64,000 nt of DNA from Desulfosporosinus meridiei DSM 13257 (GCF_000231385.2 NC_018515.1:1492501-1556500); one strand, 5' to 3'. Positions 34,266 to 43,598 are shown, counted from the first letter of the stretch. Translations and numbers: made by a program. The notes: a model not told the origin generated them from the sequence alone.

Positions 34266-35495
34266 ATGGATATTCATGGGGTGCAAAAACTACAATCTGG
34301 ATTACTAAGGATAATTGCCGAAGGGGCTGGAGTAGCGGATATAGCTGAAGCCTTAACAAAGGTGATAGATGCACCAGTGATTGTGACTAATGAATTTCAC
34401 AAAATTATTGCTTCTACTCATGAAGCTTATCCAAGACACTCCTTCATCAGAAGCAATCAGATTGAAAGGTCAAATAATCCGGGATTGTGTCGGATAAACT
34501 TGGGAAGCAATATCAATGAAGCCTATTCGTTTCCGAGTTATATTAAAAATGAAACCTTGGGTTTTTTATATATAATTGAAGAGAAAGCTGATTCAGATTC
34601 AACGACCATACAAAGGGTTGGCGAAGCTGCTTCACTTGTTTTTGCAGTTCAGTTAGCTAAAGAAAAGGAGTTCTCCTTATCAGAGAAACGCTATATTGAC
34701 GCATTTCTCTTTGACCTGCTCTATGGAAATATGGAATCAGGGAAGGATATTATCTCTCGAGGAGAACTTTGGGGATGGGACTTAAGTCAACCGCAATGTG
34801 TTTTAGTCTTTGAATTCGATGATTATGACTATTTTTCCGGTGATAAGGAATTAATTGAGGTACTTTTTGACAGCGTACAATCTGTAATGAACGAGTTGGG
34901 CGAAAAACCTGTTTTAACTAAGAAAAAGGGAGAGGTTATAGCCATTCTCTTTAAGTCGAAAGACAGCTATCAAGAACAAAGTGACTACACCAAGTTATTA
35001 ACAGACAAGGTGAAAAATCTTGTTCAAACAAGAATCCCTTCTCGAACTTTGCGCTTAGGGATTGGAAGAATCTATAAAAACCCTAAAGAGATCTTTCGGA
35101 GTTACCAAGAAGCAAAGGTAGCCCTGGAACTTGGCAAGTTAATGGATTCTCGCTTAAGAACTCCCTTTTTTGATAAGTTAGGAGTGACCAAGATCCTCTA
35201 TAACCATGACCGTCAAGAGTTAGCCGAACTTTACAAAGAAACTTTAGGAGATTTAGAACGCTATGATCTTGTGCAGAAAACGGATTTGCTGAAAACCCTG
35301 GAAACCTTCCTGGCAAACCGCTGTGATTTGAAGGAGACTGCTAAAGTTAGTTATGTACATCCGAATACCTTGCGCTATCGCTTGAAGAAAATTGAGGAGA
35401 TATTGGCTATAAATTTGGATGATTTCGATACCAAGTTGGATCTTATGGTGGCCTTTAAGATAAAGTACTTGAAAGCATCAGAAATAGAAAAGTAA
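34266..35495 (+). CDS. PucR-type transcriptional regulator
   Basis: 409 residues. The C-terminal ~60 residues are the PucR-type helix-turn-helix (LETFLANRCDLKETAK, then VHPNTLRYRLKKIEEIL). The middle (~200-330) resembles the GGDEF-like CdaR regulator domain, and the N-terminal ~130 residues resemble a ligand-sensing domain with VIVTNEFHKIIAS. Such proteins activate purine, sugar-acid or redox genes. The ATG follows AAGGAGG by seven bases. It sits 36 bases upstream of the molybdopterin oxidoreductase gene on the same strand and probably controls it. Confidence 0.8.
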   Translation: MDIHGVQKLQSGLLRIIAEGAGVADIAEALTKVIDAPVIVTNEFHKIIASTHEAYPRHSFIRSNQIERSNNPGLCRINLGSNINEAYSFPSYIKNETLGFLYIIEEKADSDSTTIQRVGEAASLVFAVQLAKEKEFSLSEKRYIDAFLFDLLYGNMESGKDIISRGELWGWDLSQPQCVLVFEFDDYDYFSGDKELIEVLFDSVQSVMNELGEKPVLTKKKGEVIAILFKSKDSYQEQSDYTKLLTDKVKNLVQTRIPSRTLRLGIGRIYKNPKEIFRSYQEAKVALELGKLMDSRLRTPFFDKLGVTKILYNHDRQELAELYKETLGDLERYDLVQKTDLLKTLETFLANRCDLKETAKVSYVHPNTLRYRLKKIEEILAINLDDFDTKLDLMVAFKIKYLKASEIEK

Positions 35496-35531
35496 CCCGA
35501 TCTCTGAAGCAGGGGGATAGGAGAAGGTATT

Positions 35532-37586
35532 ATGATGGATGATCTTAAGATACATAGGAATGTATGCCCTCGAAATTGTTACAATACCTGTGCTATGCTT
35601 TCCCATGTTGTTAACGGCAAATTGATTAAACTAGAGGGAGACCCTGCCCACGGTTATTGTCAGGGACGCTTATGCGCTAAAGGATATGCTTATACACGTT
35701 ATGTTTATAGTCCCGAGCGGCTAAGATATCCTTTGAGACAATATCCCAGAGGCTCAGGAAATTGGGTGCGGATTACTTGGGATGAGGCCTTAAGTCAAAT
35801 AGCTGAGAAAATAATTGAGTTGAATCAGCGTTATGGCTCAAATTTTTCTCTCTCCTATAATAAATTCTCGGGCAATGTTGGCTTCATGCATTATGCTACT
35901 GAAGGAATGTTTAATAGCTTTGGTTCCCATACTAAGTTAAGAGGCAACGCCTGTATGTCTGCCGGCCTGGATGCAATCGCCTATAGTTCAGGGGAGGGAA
36001 GAAACCCTGATCCCGAATCCATGTCAGATTCTAAGTTAATCGTGATTTGGGGGGCTAATCCTGCCTGGACTGCCATCCATCAGTTAAACTTTATAAATCA
36101 GGCCAGAGATAAGGGGGCAGTGCTGGTTGTTATTGACCCAGTGTATACTGCTACAGCGGTTCTGGCCGATCATTATATTCAAGTGCGACCAGGATCAGAC
36201 GGTTTACTGGCCTTAGGGATCTCTAAAATCTTGGTTGAAAAGGGCAAGTTTGATGCCTCCTTTGTTGAGAATCATGTTGAAGGCTGGGATAGTTTTCGCA
36301 GATATCTTCATGAGATAGTACGCATTGAAGAAGTATGCAGTCTAACCGGAGTTGAGGAACGCACCCTGCAATTCCTCGCGGACCTGCTTTGGCAATATGA
36401 TCCCGTGGCTACGTGGTGTGGATATGGCTTACAGCGGTATCAAAACGGAGGACAAAATGTAAGAGCAATCTATGCCTTAAGTGCGATAACCGGGAATGTG
36501 GGAAAAGTCGGAGGTGGTTTTTACTACTTCCATCCCGGCATAGATCTATTTCCCTTAAATTTATTAAATCATTCTGGGCCGAATGATGGACAAGTATCGA
36601 GAAGCGTTGATATTAATTATTTTCCGTCTCAAGTATTATCTTTGACTGATCCCCCAGTTAGGTTTTTATGGATTGCAGGAAGAAATCCCTTGAGTCAGGA
36701 TCAAGAGGTTCAAAAGTGGACGTGTTTAATCAACGAACTGGAAATGGTCGTAACCGTTGATTTATTTATGACTAAAACCGGAGAAATGTCTGACATAGTC
36801 TTACCTGCGGCAAGTCATTTTGAGGACTTTGACTTGAATATTAGTTATTGGCATCAGTGGTTGGCTCTTAATGAACCAGCCATCCCGCCCTATTTTGAGG
36901 CCAAAAGCGACTTGGAAATCGCCCGCCAATTAACTCGCAGGTTAAATGAATTGAGGCCCGACTTTTCTAATTTTCCCTCTGATCGGACAGCAGAGGAGTG
37001 GATTGAGAGAGAGTTTACACCTGAAGTCTTGAGACATTACGGCTTATTAAGCTGGAGAGATTTATCTGCAGGGCCGGCAAAATTACTTGAGCAGAACAAT
37101 CCTTGGTGGGATTTTAACTTTAAAACTAAATCAGGAAAGTTCGAGATCTTCTCTAAAGATGCTAAAGAGGATCAACTACCGGCCCTGCCTAAATATAGAA
37201 ATGAAAAGAATGACTCCTCTTTTCCGCTGCGCTTATTAACTCCGCAAAATATTACAGGAATACATTCACAGAATTGGGCCCGGGAGTGGCTAGGCAGAGA
37301 TGAGAGAGAAGATGTGTTAACTATTAATCCTCTTGATGCAGCCGAGAGAGGGATTAAGGATGAGGATGGGGTCATAATCTATAATGGACAGGGTAAGGTC
37401 ACTCGGAAGGCCAGGATCAATTCCGAACTAGTGCCCGGGATAGTTCTGCTTTACCAAGGCGGCAAGGAGCCTGTCAATAAACTTCTTTCCGGATTATCAG
37501 CGGATATGGGAAAAAGGAATAGCGGCAGTGCCGGTGCTGCACTTTATAATGCATTTGTCGAAGTGAAAAAGATCGAGAGGGATTGA
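35532..37586 (+). CDS. Molybdopterin oxidoreductase, cytoplasmic, unassigned substrate
   Basis: 684 residues. The N-terminus carries a 4Fe-4S site, NVCPRNCYNTC then GRLCAKG (C-x3-C-x3-C ... C). The molybdopterin-binding region follows, with LRGNACMSAG near residue 140 (a Cys or Ser is the likely metal ligand), VIWGANPAWTAIHQ, IDPVYTATAVLADHYIQVRPG and the C-terminal dinucleotide domain (GIHSQNWAREWLGRDERED). There is no Tat signal, so the enzyme is cytoplasmic. With the ferredoxin gene behind it (stop overlapping the region of the next start) it forms a two-subunit oxidoreductase; the substrate is not evident. Confidence 0.85.
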   Translation: MMDDLKIHRNVCPRNCYNTCAMLSHVVNGKLIKLEGDPAHGYCQGRLCAKGYAYTRYVYSPERLRYPLRQYPRGSGNWVRITWDEALSQIAEKIIELNQRYGSNFSLSYNKFSGNVGFMHYATEGMFNSFGSHTKLRGNACMSAGLDAIAYSSGEGRNPDPESMSDSKLIVIWGANPAWTAIHQLNFINQARDKGAVLVVIDPVYTATAVLADHYIQVRPGSDGLLALGISKILVEKGKFDASFVENHVEGWDSFRRYLHEIVRIEEVCSLTGVEERTLQFLADLLWQYDPVATWCGYGLQRYQNGGQNVRAIYALSAITGNVGKVGGGFYYFHPGIDLFPLNLLNHSGPNDGQVSRSVDINYFPSQVLSLTDPPVRFLWIAGRNPLSQDQEVQKWTCLINELEMVVTVDLFMTKTGEMSDIVLPAASHFEDFDLNISYWHQWLALNEPAIPPYFEAKSDLEIARQLTRRLNELRPDFSNFPSDRTAEEWIEREFTPEVLRHYGLLSWRDLSAGPAKLLEQNNPWWDFNFKTKSGKFEIFSKDAKEDQLPALPKYRNEKNDSSFPLRLLTPQNITGIHSQNWAREWLGRDEREDVLTINPLDAAERGIKDEDGVIIYNGQGKVTRKARINSELVPGIVLLYQGGKEPVNKLLSGLSADMGKRNSGSAGAALYNAFVEVKKIERD

Positions 37587-37588
37587 GG

Positions 37589-38128
37589 ATGACAGAGCAA
37601 ATAGGTTTTTTGTTTAACGCCGATCGCTGTGTAGGGTGCAAGTCCTGCGAGATGGCTTGTAAAAATGAGAACTCAACACCTCTTAATGTTAACTGGCGCA
37701 GAGTGTCTTCTCTTAAAGCGGGGAAAAATATATCGATATCCTGTAATCATTGTGAAAGCCCGGAGTGCTTTAGGGTTTGCACCCGGAGAGCCTATGTTAA
37801 ACGCCGGGACGGCATTGTGATGATTGATGTTAACCGTTGCGACGGATGTATGGACTGCGTCTCTGCCTGTCCGTATAATGCGCCTCAATTTGACATCGAA
37901 AAAAACAAAGCCAGTAAATGTACATTTTGCTTGCCCCGCAGAGAAGTCGGGCTGCTGCCGGCTTGTGTCAACGCCTGTCATACAGGTGCGCTAAGCACTA
38001 TTAATATGGAACAGTACCCTAAAGACACGGTTGCCACTATCGAAGGATTCCCGAATATCCGACTAACCAAACCTTCAATTCGTTTTTATCCGGTTAAAGA
38101 AAAATTAAAGTATTGGATAAAGACTTAA
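37589..38128 (+). CDS. 4Fe-4S ferredoxin subunit of the molybdopterin oxidoreductase
   Basis: 179 residues with four iron-sulfur motifs: CVGCKSCEMAC (residues ~14-24), CNHCESPECFRVC (~49-61), CDGCMDCVSAC (~82-92) and CTFCLPRREVGLLPAC (~109-124). This is the DmsB/PhsB-type electron-transfer subunit. It receives or delivers electrons for the catalytic subunit upstream. The ATG at 37589 lies two bases beyond the previous stop. A TTG six bases earlier could also start translation. No anchor subunit follows, so the enzyme probably couples to a soluble partner. Confidence 0.88.
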   Translation: MTEQIGFLFNADRCVGCKSCEMACKNENSTPLNVNWRRVSSLKAGKNISISCNHCESPECFRVCTRRAYVKRRDGIVMIDVNRCDGCMDCVSACPYNAPQFDIEKNKASKCTFCLPRREVGLLPACVNACHTGALSTINMEQYPKDTVATIEGFPNIRLTKPSIRFYPVKEKLKYWIKT

Positions 38129-38158
38129 AGTGGATTTGTTTTTGTAAAATGTCCCAAA

Positions 38159-38213
38159 GATTCCCTAGTGCTTAAGCTGATGCTTAAAATCGACTTAAAC
38201 ACTAGGGGATTTG
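38159..38213 (+). terminator. Intrinsic terminator after the ferredoxin gene
   Basis: GATTCCCTAGTGCTTAAG pairs imperfectly with CTTAAACACTAGGGGATT around a ~12-nt loop, about 30 bases beyond the stop codon. The stem ends in TTTGCTTATATTT. Confidence 0.65.
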
Positions 38214-38303
38214 CTTATATTTAGCGGCGTTCAGTTCACAGTCTTTTGTTCAATTGAATTTAGTTAGCGAAGTTCCCTTTTTATTAAGTTTCTTTTGTAA
38301 TTC

Positions 38304-38341
38304 TGTACAAAAAAACAAGCCAATACATGTACGCCTGTACA
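38304..38341 (+). promoter_or_regulatory. Three TGTAC boxes upstream of torD-like gene
   Basis: TGTACA at 38304-38309, TGTAC at 38328-38332 and TGTACA at 38336-38341 lie 40-80 bases before the torD-like start. The spacing suggests binding by a dimeric regulator controlling the DmsABC-like operon. Confidence 0.4.
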
Positions 38342-38382
38342 AATCAAAATATGTAATAATACCATATGTGGAGGTGATTTGT

Positions 38383-39096
38383 ATGTTAGACAGCATAACG
38401 ACTCAAACGACAACAAACCAACCGGTTAGTGAAGGTGTATTAGCCCTAATTGAGCTAAGGGCCTACGCTTACGACGTCTTGAGGAGGACATTTGCTTCAG
38501 AACCGTCACAAGAGTACCTAGAGTTGATGAAGAATACCATCGTACAATTCCCTTTTGCCTCGGAAAGTGAAGATATTCTCAAAGGAATTAAGGCCGTCGA
38601 TTCCTCACTCAACCGAAGTTCTGGGCTAAGCAGGCAAGACGTGGATGGGCTGCAGTGGGATTATACCCGCCTGTTTATCGGTCCCGACCAGTTGGCGGCA
38701 CCGCCCTGGGAGTCGGCTTATGCTAATGAAGATAAACTTCTTTTCCAAAAGGAGACCCTGGAGGTAAGAGGAGCTTATCTAAAGCATTTATTTCTCCCCG
38801 CTCAATTTCAGCAGGAAGCAGATGACCATATCGGCTTGGAACTGGATTTTATGTATCAGCTATGTCTGGAGCTTTATGAAAAAGCGAAATCCGGTGAGAG
38901 TTTTCAGGAGGTTCTGGAAGATCAACAAAGCTTTCTCCAGCAACACCTGCTAAAGTGGGTACCTCGCTTTGGCCGGGATATTATCAATAATTCCACCACT
39001 GATTTCTACAAAGGAATGGCAAGTATCCTTATGGGGTATTTGTCTTTAGATCTAGGGGCTGTTGAGGAACTCTTAACAGTTAACTCTGCAAACTAA
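38383..39096 (+). CDS. TorD-family molybdoenzyme chaperone
   Basis: 237 residues, all helical. The DYTRLFIGPDQLAAPPWESAY segment (residues ~93-113) is the TorD/DmsD-type signature around the substrate-binding loop, and EADDHIGLELDFMY lies near residue 146. These chaperones bind the Tat leader of a molybdoenzyme and help insert the cofactor before export. GGAGGTG lies seven bases before the ATG. It precedes the DmsA-like gene by 32 bases and is very likely its dedicated chaperone. Confidence 0.85.
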   Translation: MLDSITTQTTTNQPVSEGVLALIELRAYAYDVLRRTFASEPSQEYLELMKNTIVQFPFASESEDILKGIKAVDSSLNRSSGLSRQDVDGLQWDYTRLFIGPDQLAAPPWESAYANEDKLLFQKETLEVRGAYLKHLFLPAQFQQEADDHIGLELDFMYQLCLELYEKAKSGESFQEVLEDQQSFLQQHLLKWVPRFGRDIINNSTTDFYKGMASILMGYLSLDLGAVEELLTVNSAN

Positions 39097-39128
39097 AGGT
39101 TTTAATTTCTATGGAGGTGAAATCCACT

Positions 39129-41672
39129 ATGGCCAATTTGGTCGAGAAAGCAATTAACCACAAGTTAAACAGAAGGTCGTTTCTTGGTTTATCTGCAGGG
39201 GCAGTTGCCGCCGTCACTCTGCCTGGTTGCGGGTTGCAAAAGGTTGACGCAGATAAGGCGGCGGAGTTATCTCAAAAGCAAGGTGAATGGATTACCGCGG
39301 CTTGCTGGCATAACTGCGGAGGCCGCTGTCTTAACAAAGCCTATGTTGTCGAAGGGGTTGTTATTCGGCAGAAAACCGATGACACTCATCCCGATAGCCC
39401 AGACTTTCCCCAGCAAAGGGGCTGTGCCCGGGGACGTTCCCACCGAAAGATGGTGCTGGGAGCGGATCGTCTGAAATACCCCATGAAACGAAAGAACTGG
39501 GAACCCGGCGGCGGCAACAAAGAGCTGCGTGGTAAGGACGAGTGGGTCCGGATCAGTTGGGATGAAGCCTTGGATATTATGGCCAGTGAAATAATGCGGA
39601 TCAAGGATAAGTATGGAAATGCCAGTTTCTTTGCGCCTGCCGGTGGTTCCGGCGGTGGAATGGAACCCCAACGTCTCTTGAATGCTTATGGAGGCTGTAC
39701 TGAGCGCTGGGGGAATGTTTCCTGGGGATCATGGCCTGATGTTTATAGTACTGTGACAGGTCTGCCCAACAATGGTGCCTCTTCAGGAAATGACCGCTTT
39801 AGATTGCGTGATTCCAAACTCATCATCCTCTGGGGGGCTAACCCTGCTCAATCCAGTCAAGGCTTACCCACCTACAACTATTTACAAGCTAAAAAGGCCG
39901 GAGCGAAGTTTATTGTTATTGACCCTCTTTATACTGAATCTGCCCGAACCTTGGGAGATCAATGGATTCCCGTTCGTCCGGCAACAGATACTACCTTGCT
40001 CTTAGGTATGGCCCATTATATCATTACCAACAATTTACTCGACCAGAGTTTCTTAGATAATTGCACCATTGGCTTTGATGCTGATCATATGCCCGCAGGT
40101 GCAGACCCTAAAGAAAACTTTAAGGATTATGTGCTGGGAACCTTTGACGGAACACCAAAGACTCCGGAATGGGCTTCGGAAATTTGTGGTGTCGGCGTGG
40201 ACATTATTAAGAAGTTTGCTCATGAATATGCCACAACTAAGCCGGCAGCTATCATTTCCGGAGGAGCACCAGCCCGAATTAATAATGGTGAACACTTGCC
40301 TCATGCCATGATGACTTTAGCTTATATGACAGGAAATATTGGGATTCCGGGTGCCGGGGTAAGTCCTAATATGCATAATTCGGCAACGAATGCCGGTCCG
40401 GCTTTAGTTCAGCCGGGAGGCAATGGCATTCCTAAAGTTAATAACCCCATCGCGAAAAGTCGAATCAATAGCGGGGAAATGTGGGATGCAGTTCTCGATG
40501 GTCAATTTACGGAAAGTAAAGGCAAGAAGGTCGACGTTAATATCCAGATGATCTGGAACTGGTTTAGTCATACCTTGAATCAGAGGGCTGGTGCAACCAG
40601 AGGGATTGAAGCTCATAAAAAGGTTGAATTTGCCGTTGCTCAGAATCTATTCTTGACCACTGACGCTAGGTACTCTGATCTGGTATTGCCGGTTACCTCC
40701 CAGTGGGAGAGACTTGGCGGGTTACTGACCGGAAACCGGGAAATCCTCATTTACCATACCCAAGTAATCAAGCCTCTATTTGAAGCCAAAAGTGATATGT
40801 GGATTGTTGCAGAAATCGCTAAGCGCTTAGGGGTAGACACTAAAATAGTTGACCCAGTTTCAGAGGAACAACAATTATATAATCAGATCGCCGGAGCTAC
40901 AGTTATGAAAGCTGATGGATCGGGCTATGAAAAACTGGTTACCTTTACCGCTGAAGATATTCAAGCTCTGGGAGCGAAAGGAGCACCCCAGACTGGGCGC
41001 ATTTCTTATCAGGAATTCAAAGAAAAGGGAATTTACCAAGTTCCCAGATCTCGCGGAGATAAATTGGAATTTACGAGTTTTGAGGATTTTCTGGCTGACC
41101 CCGTTGGCAAAAAACTAGCTACTCCCAGCGGTAAATTTGAAATCTATTGTGACACACTCTCTAAGAAGATTGATAAAATCGGCTTTTCAACAAAATCTCC
41201 CATCCCGAAATATGATCCGCCTCGTGAAGGATATGAAGATGGGGTCAAAGACGGCTATCCTTTCCAGATTGTAACCATCCACTATTACAGACGATCCCAT
41301 TCCACCCTGGATAATGTTCCTTGGCTTAGAGAAGCTTTCCCCCAAGAATTCTGGATGAATGCCGGCGATGCGGCGAAATTAGGGATTAAGACTAATGATA
41401 TTGTTAAGGTCACTAGCCGTCACGGAGTGGTAATCCGTCCTGCCTATGTCACAGAACGTATTATGCCGGGGGTTGTAGCCCTGGGAGAAGGGGCTTGGGT
41501 TGAGATGGACGAGCAAGCCGGGGTGGACAAAGCCGGAAGTACTGGGATCATTAATGGACACATTGCCACTGGTCAAGGCCATTCGGGATATAATTCATGT
41601 AATGTCAAGGTTGAAAAGTACGATAAGCCCCTTGAGCCAGATTACAAATGGCCTCAACGAATTATTTTCTAA
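39129..41672 (+). CDS. DmsA-like molybdopterin oxidoreductase with Tat leader
   Basis: 847 residues. Residues 13-25 (LNRRSFLGLSAGA) are a twin-arginine leader, and LPGC at 31-34 resembles a lipobox, so the enzyme is probably exported and tethered by lipid. A 4Fe-4S motif (AACWHNCGGRC ... GCARGR) follows. The Ser-containing NVSWGSWPD segment probably supplies the Mo ligand as in DMSO reductases. Later LILWGANPAQSSQGLP and IDPLYTESARTLGDQWIP are cofactor-binding. The start at 39129 follows GGAGGTGA. It is the catalytic subunit of a DMSO/TMAO/polysulfide-type respiratory reductase. Confidence 0.9.
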   Translation: MANLVEKAINHKLNRRSFLGLSAGAVAAVTLPGCGLQKVDADKAAELSQKQGEWITAACWHNCGGRCLNKAYVVEGVVIRQKTDDTHPDSPDFPQQRGCARGRSHRKMVLGADRLKYPMKRKNWEPGGGNKELRGKDEWVRISWDEALDIMASEIMRIKDKYGNASFFAPAGGSGGGMEPQRLLNAYGGCTERWGNVSWGSWPDVYSTVTGLPNNGASSGNDRFRLRDSKLIILWGANPAQSSQGLPTYNYLQAKKAGAKFIVIDPLYTESARTLGDQWIPVRPATDTTLLLGMAHYIITNNLLDQSFLDNCTIGFDADHMPAGADPKENFKDYVLGTFDGTPKTPEWASEICGVGVDIIKKFAHEYATTKPAAIISGGAPARINNGEHLPHAMMTLAYMTGNIGIPGAGVSPNMHNSATNAGPALVQPGGNGIPKVNNPIAKSRINSGEMWDAVLDGQFTESKGKKVDVNIQMIWNWFSHTLNQRAGATRGIEAHKKVEFAVAQNLFLTTDARYSDLVLPVTSQWERLGGLLTGNREILIYHTQVIKPLFEAKSDMWIVAEIAKRLGVDTKIVDPVSEEQQLYNQIAGATVMKADGSGYEKLVTFTAEDIQALGAKGAPQTGRISYQEFKEKGIYQVPRSRGDKLEFTSFEDFLADPVGKKLATPSGKFEIYCDTLSKKIDKIGFSTKSPIPKYDPPREGYEDGVKDGYPFQIVTIHYYRRSHSTLDNVPWLREAFPQEFWMNAGDAAKLGIKTNDIVKVTSRHGVVIRPAYVTERIMPGVVALGEGAWVEMDEQAGVDKAGSTGIINGHIATGQGHSGYNSCNVKVEKYDKPLEPDYKWPQRIIF

Positions 41673-41687
41673 GAGAGGTGAACAAGA

Positions 41688-42239
41688 ATGGCACAACTAG
41701 GATTTTATTATGATATGACGATTTGCACCAGCTGCAAAGTATGTCAAATTGCCTGTAGTGATAAGAATGATTTGGAAGTAGGGACACTTTTCCGCAAGGT
41801 TTACAATTTTGAAGGGGGAGAGTTTCCCAACCCCTGGGCTTATAATCTCTCGATTGCCTGCAATCATTGTGCAGAACCTAAGTGTACAAAGAATTGTCCT
41901 ACCGGGGCGCTGTACAAAAGGGAAAAAGACGGGATCGTCATGTTCGACGAAGGAAAATGTATCGGCTGTAAGATGTGCACTTGGTCTTGCCCTTACGGTC
42001 AACCTAAATATATTGAATCCAAAGGCAAATCCGGAAAGTGTAATTTCTGTGTGGATCTGATTGACGCCGGGGAAGTGCCTGCTTGTGTAGCAGCTTGTCA
42101 AATGAGAGCTCTTGAATTTGGGGATATCGAAGAACTGCGTAAAAAGTATGGCAATACAGCAGACATCAAAGGATTACCCGACTCAGGAATTACCAAGCCG
42201 CATTTGACTATTCATCCCAATAAAGAAGCTATGAAGTAG
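41688..42239 (+). CDS. DmsB-like 4Fe-4S electron-transfer subunit
   Basis: 183 residues with four iron-sulfur motifs: CTSCKVCQIAC (~12-22), CNHCAEPKCTKNC (~60-72), CIGCKMCTWSC (~92-102) and CNFCVDLIDAGEVPAC (~119-134). It carries electrons between the membrane anchor and the catalytic subunit. AGAGGTGA lies before the ATG. It sits 15 bases after the catalytic gene and 30 bases before the anchor gene, in DmsA-B-C order. Confidence 0.92.
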   Translation: MAQLGFYYDMTICTSCKVCQIACSDKNDLEVGTLFRKVYNFEGGEFPNPWAYNLSIACNHCAEPKCTKNCPTGALYKREKDGIVMFDEGKCIGCKMCTWSCPYGQPKYIESKGKSGKCNFCVDLIDAGEVPACVAACQMRALEFGDIEELRKKYGNTADIKGLPDSGITKPHLTIHPNKEAMK

Positions 42240-42269
42240 TTCAAGCAAGTGATAAAGGAGGCCTGATCA

Positions 42270-43145
42270 ATGTTTGCTGAAGAATGGCCCTTAATGATGT
42301 TTACTCTAATCAGTCAACTAGCAATTGGAAGTTTTATTCTGCTAGTGCTCGTGCGTTCCCTGTTAGCCCCAAAAGATGCCTTGGCAGCTCGAAATCTTAC
42401 GAATTTCGGCATTGGAGCAGTCGGTCCACTCATGGCCCTGGCTCTAATCTTCTCCCTCTTTCACCTGGGTACCCCATTTGGTGCCTATCGATCTCTCTTG
42501 AACTTAGGATCGTCATGGTTAAGTCGTGAAATACTCACAGCCGGAGGATTTTTAGTTCTATGGTTTTTCACTTACAAGGCTTATCAGAAAGAAAGTTCAG
42601 GCAACAGTCTGGGGTGGCTTACTTCTTTTGTCGGACTATTAACCATCCTTAGCATGGCAAGTATCTATAGCAATTCCATCCGTCCTGCCTGGTCTAATGC
42701 CCATACCTATATTGCCTTCTTTGGCGCTACCTTCGTGTTGGGATGTGCCGGGGCCATAGCTCTGATTGGGCATATAGCCAAAGGACAGACTTTATCCTCG
42801 GAGGCCATGGCCGTCCTTAAAAAGGTCTGTTATGTAGGTGCTGTGGCTTTGATTATACCGCTGATCTACCTGCCGGTTTTCCTTGGCAGCCTGAACAGTG
42901 GTGACCCAGCTGCCCAAGCATCAAGCATGCTCTTAACCGGCAGTTACCTGATTCCCTTAATCATCAGATGGGCATTCTCACTCGTCGGAGTTATTATGCT
43001 TACAAACCTTGTGTTAAAGCAAAGCAAAGCAGGAAGAATTCTGTCTGCAAACAGTATTCTCTTAGCAGTGGCCTTAATTCTTGTCGGAGAATTTATTGGC
43101 AGATATGTATTCTATGCTTCGGCAGTATCAATTATGGTCGGCTAA
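42270..43145 (+). CDS. DmsC-like membrane anchor subunit
   Basis: 291 residues with eight membrane segments, the DmsC family of anchors. The ALALIFSLFHLGTPFGAYRS stretch near residue 56 and a conserved RPAWSNAHTYIAF near residue 136 match DMSO-reductase anchors that oxidise menaquinol. GGAGG lies just before the ATG. Together with the previous two genes it forms a quinol-linked DMSO-type reductase. A terminator follows 25 bases later. Confidence 0.85.
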   Translation: MFAEEWPLMMFTLISQLAIGSFILLVLVRSLLAPKDALAARNLTNFGIGAVGPLMALALIFSLFHLGTPFGAYRSLLNLGSSWLSREILTAGGFLVLWFFTYKAYQKESSGNSLGWLTSFVGLLTILSMASIYSNSIRPAWSNAHTYIAFFGATFVLGCAGAIALIGHIAKGQTLSSEAMAVLKKVCYVGAVALIIPLIYLPVFLGSLNSGDPAAQASSMLLTGSYLIPLIIRWAFSLVGVIMLTNLVLKQSKAGRILSANSILLAVALILVGEFIGRYVFYASAVSIMVG

Positions 43146-43170
43146 TTAAAGAGATTAATAACTAATAATC

Positions 43171-43215
43171 AAGGACTGCAACAAACTGGAATTCAGTTTG
43201 CTGCAGTCCTTTTTT
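43171..43215 (+). terminator. Intrinsic terminator of the DmsABC-like operon
   Basis: An 18-bp stem (AAGGACTGCAACAAACTG with a single G-U pair) closes a 5-nt loop and ends in CCTTTTTTG. Confidence 0.9.
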
Positions 43216-43296
43216 GCTGAAGTAAATTAATATCCTGGTGTGAAGTAGAGTAACTTTTAGCTCCCATTCGCAATAGAATCTTGTTGCAAGTATGAA

Positions 43297-43316
43297 AAGT
43301 ATGATGTATCATACTT
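43297..43316 (+). promoter_or_regulatory. Palindromic operator before the AbrB-type gene
   Basis: AAGTATGAT and ATCATACTT form a perfect inverted repeat around a GT centre, ending five bases before the ribosome site. It is placed for repression, possibly by the gene's own product. Confidence 0.55.
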
Positions 43317-43331
43317 ATAGAGGTGGTAAGA

Positions 43332-43598
43332 ATGATGCATCATGGTAAGTTCTATGGCTCGACAGTTATGGGAGAACGCGGACAAGTTGTTATTCCTGCC
43401 GAGGCCAGAGAAGAGATCGGTATCGTACCCGGTGAGAAGTTAATCGTGCTTGGCAACAAAAGAAGAGGGATCGTAATCTTATTTAAATCGGATGTTATGA
43501 CCAGATTTGCTGACATGATGTTCAGAAAAAGTAGGTTCTTTGAAGAGCTGTTTAATTCTTGCGAAAAGGATTCGGATCCGAATAAAACCAAAGAATAA
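43332..43598 (+). CDS. AbrB/SpoVT-family transcriptional regulator
   Basis: 88 residues. Residues ~8-52 are a swapped-hairpin AbrB domain (YGSTVMGERGQVVIPAEARE, then GEKLIVLG). Residues after 60 are short and polar. Members bind DNA as dimers or tetramers to control transition-state or sporulation genes. GAGGTGG lies five bases before the ATG. A palindrome overlaps its leader. The UbiB-like kinase gene follows 98 bases downstream. Confidence 0.85.
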   Translation: MMHHGKFYGSTVMGERGQVVIPAEAREEIGIVPGEKLIVLGNKRRGIVILFKSDVMTRFADMMFRKSRFFEELFNSCEKDSDPNKTKE

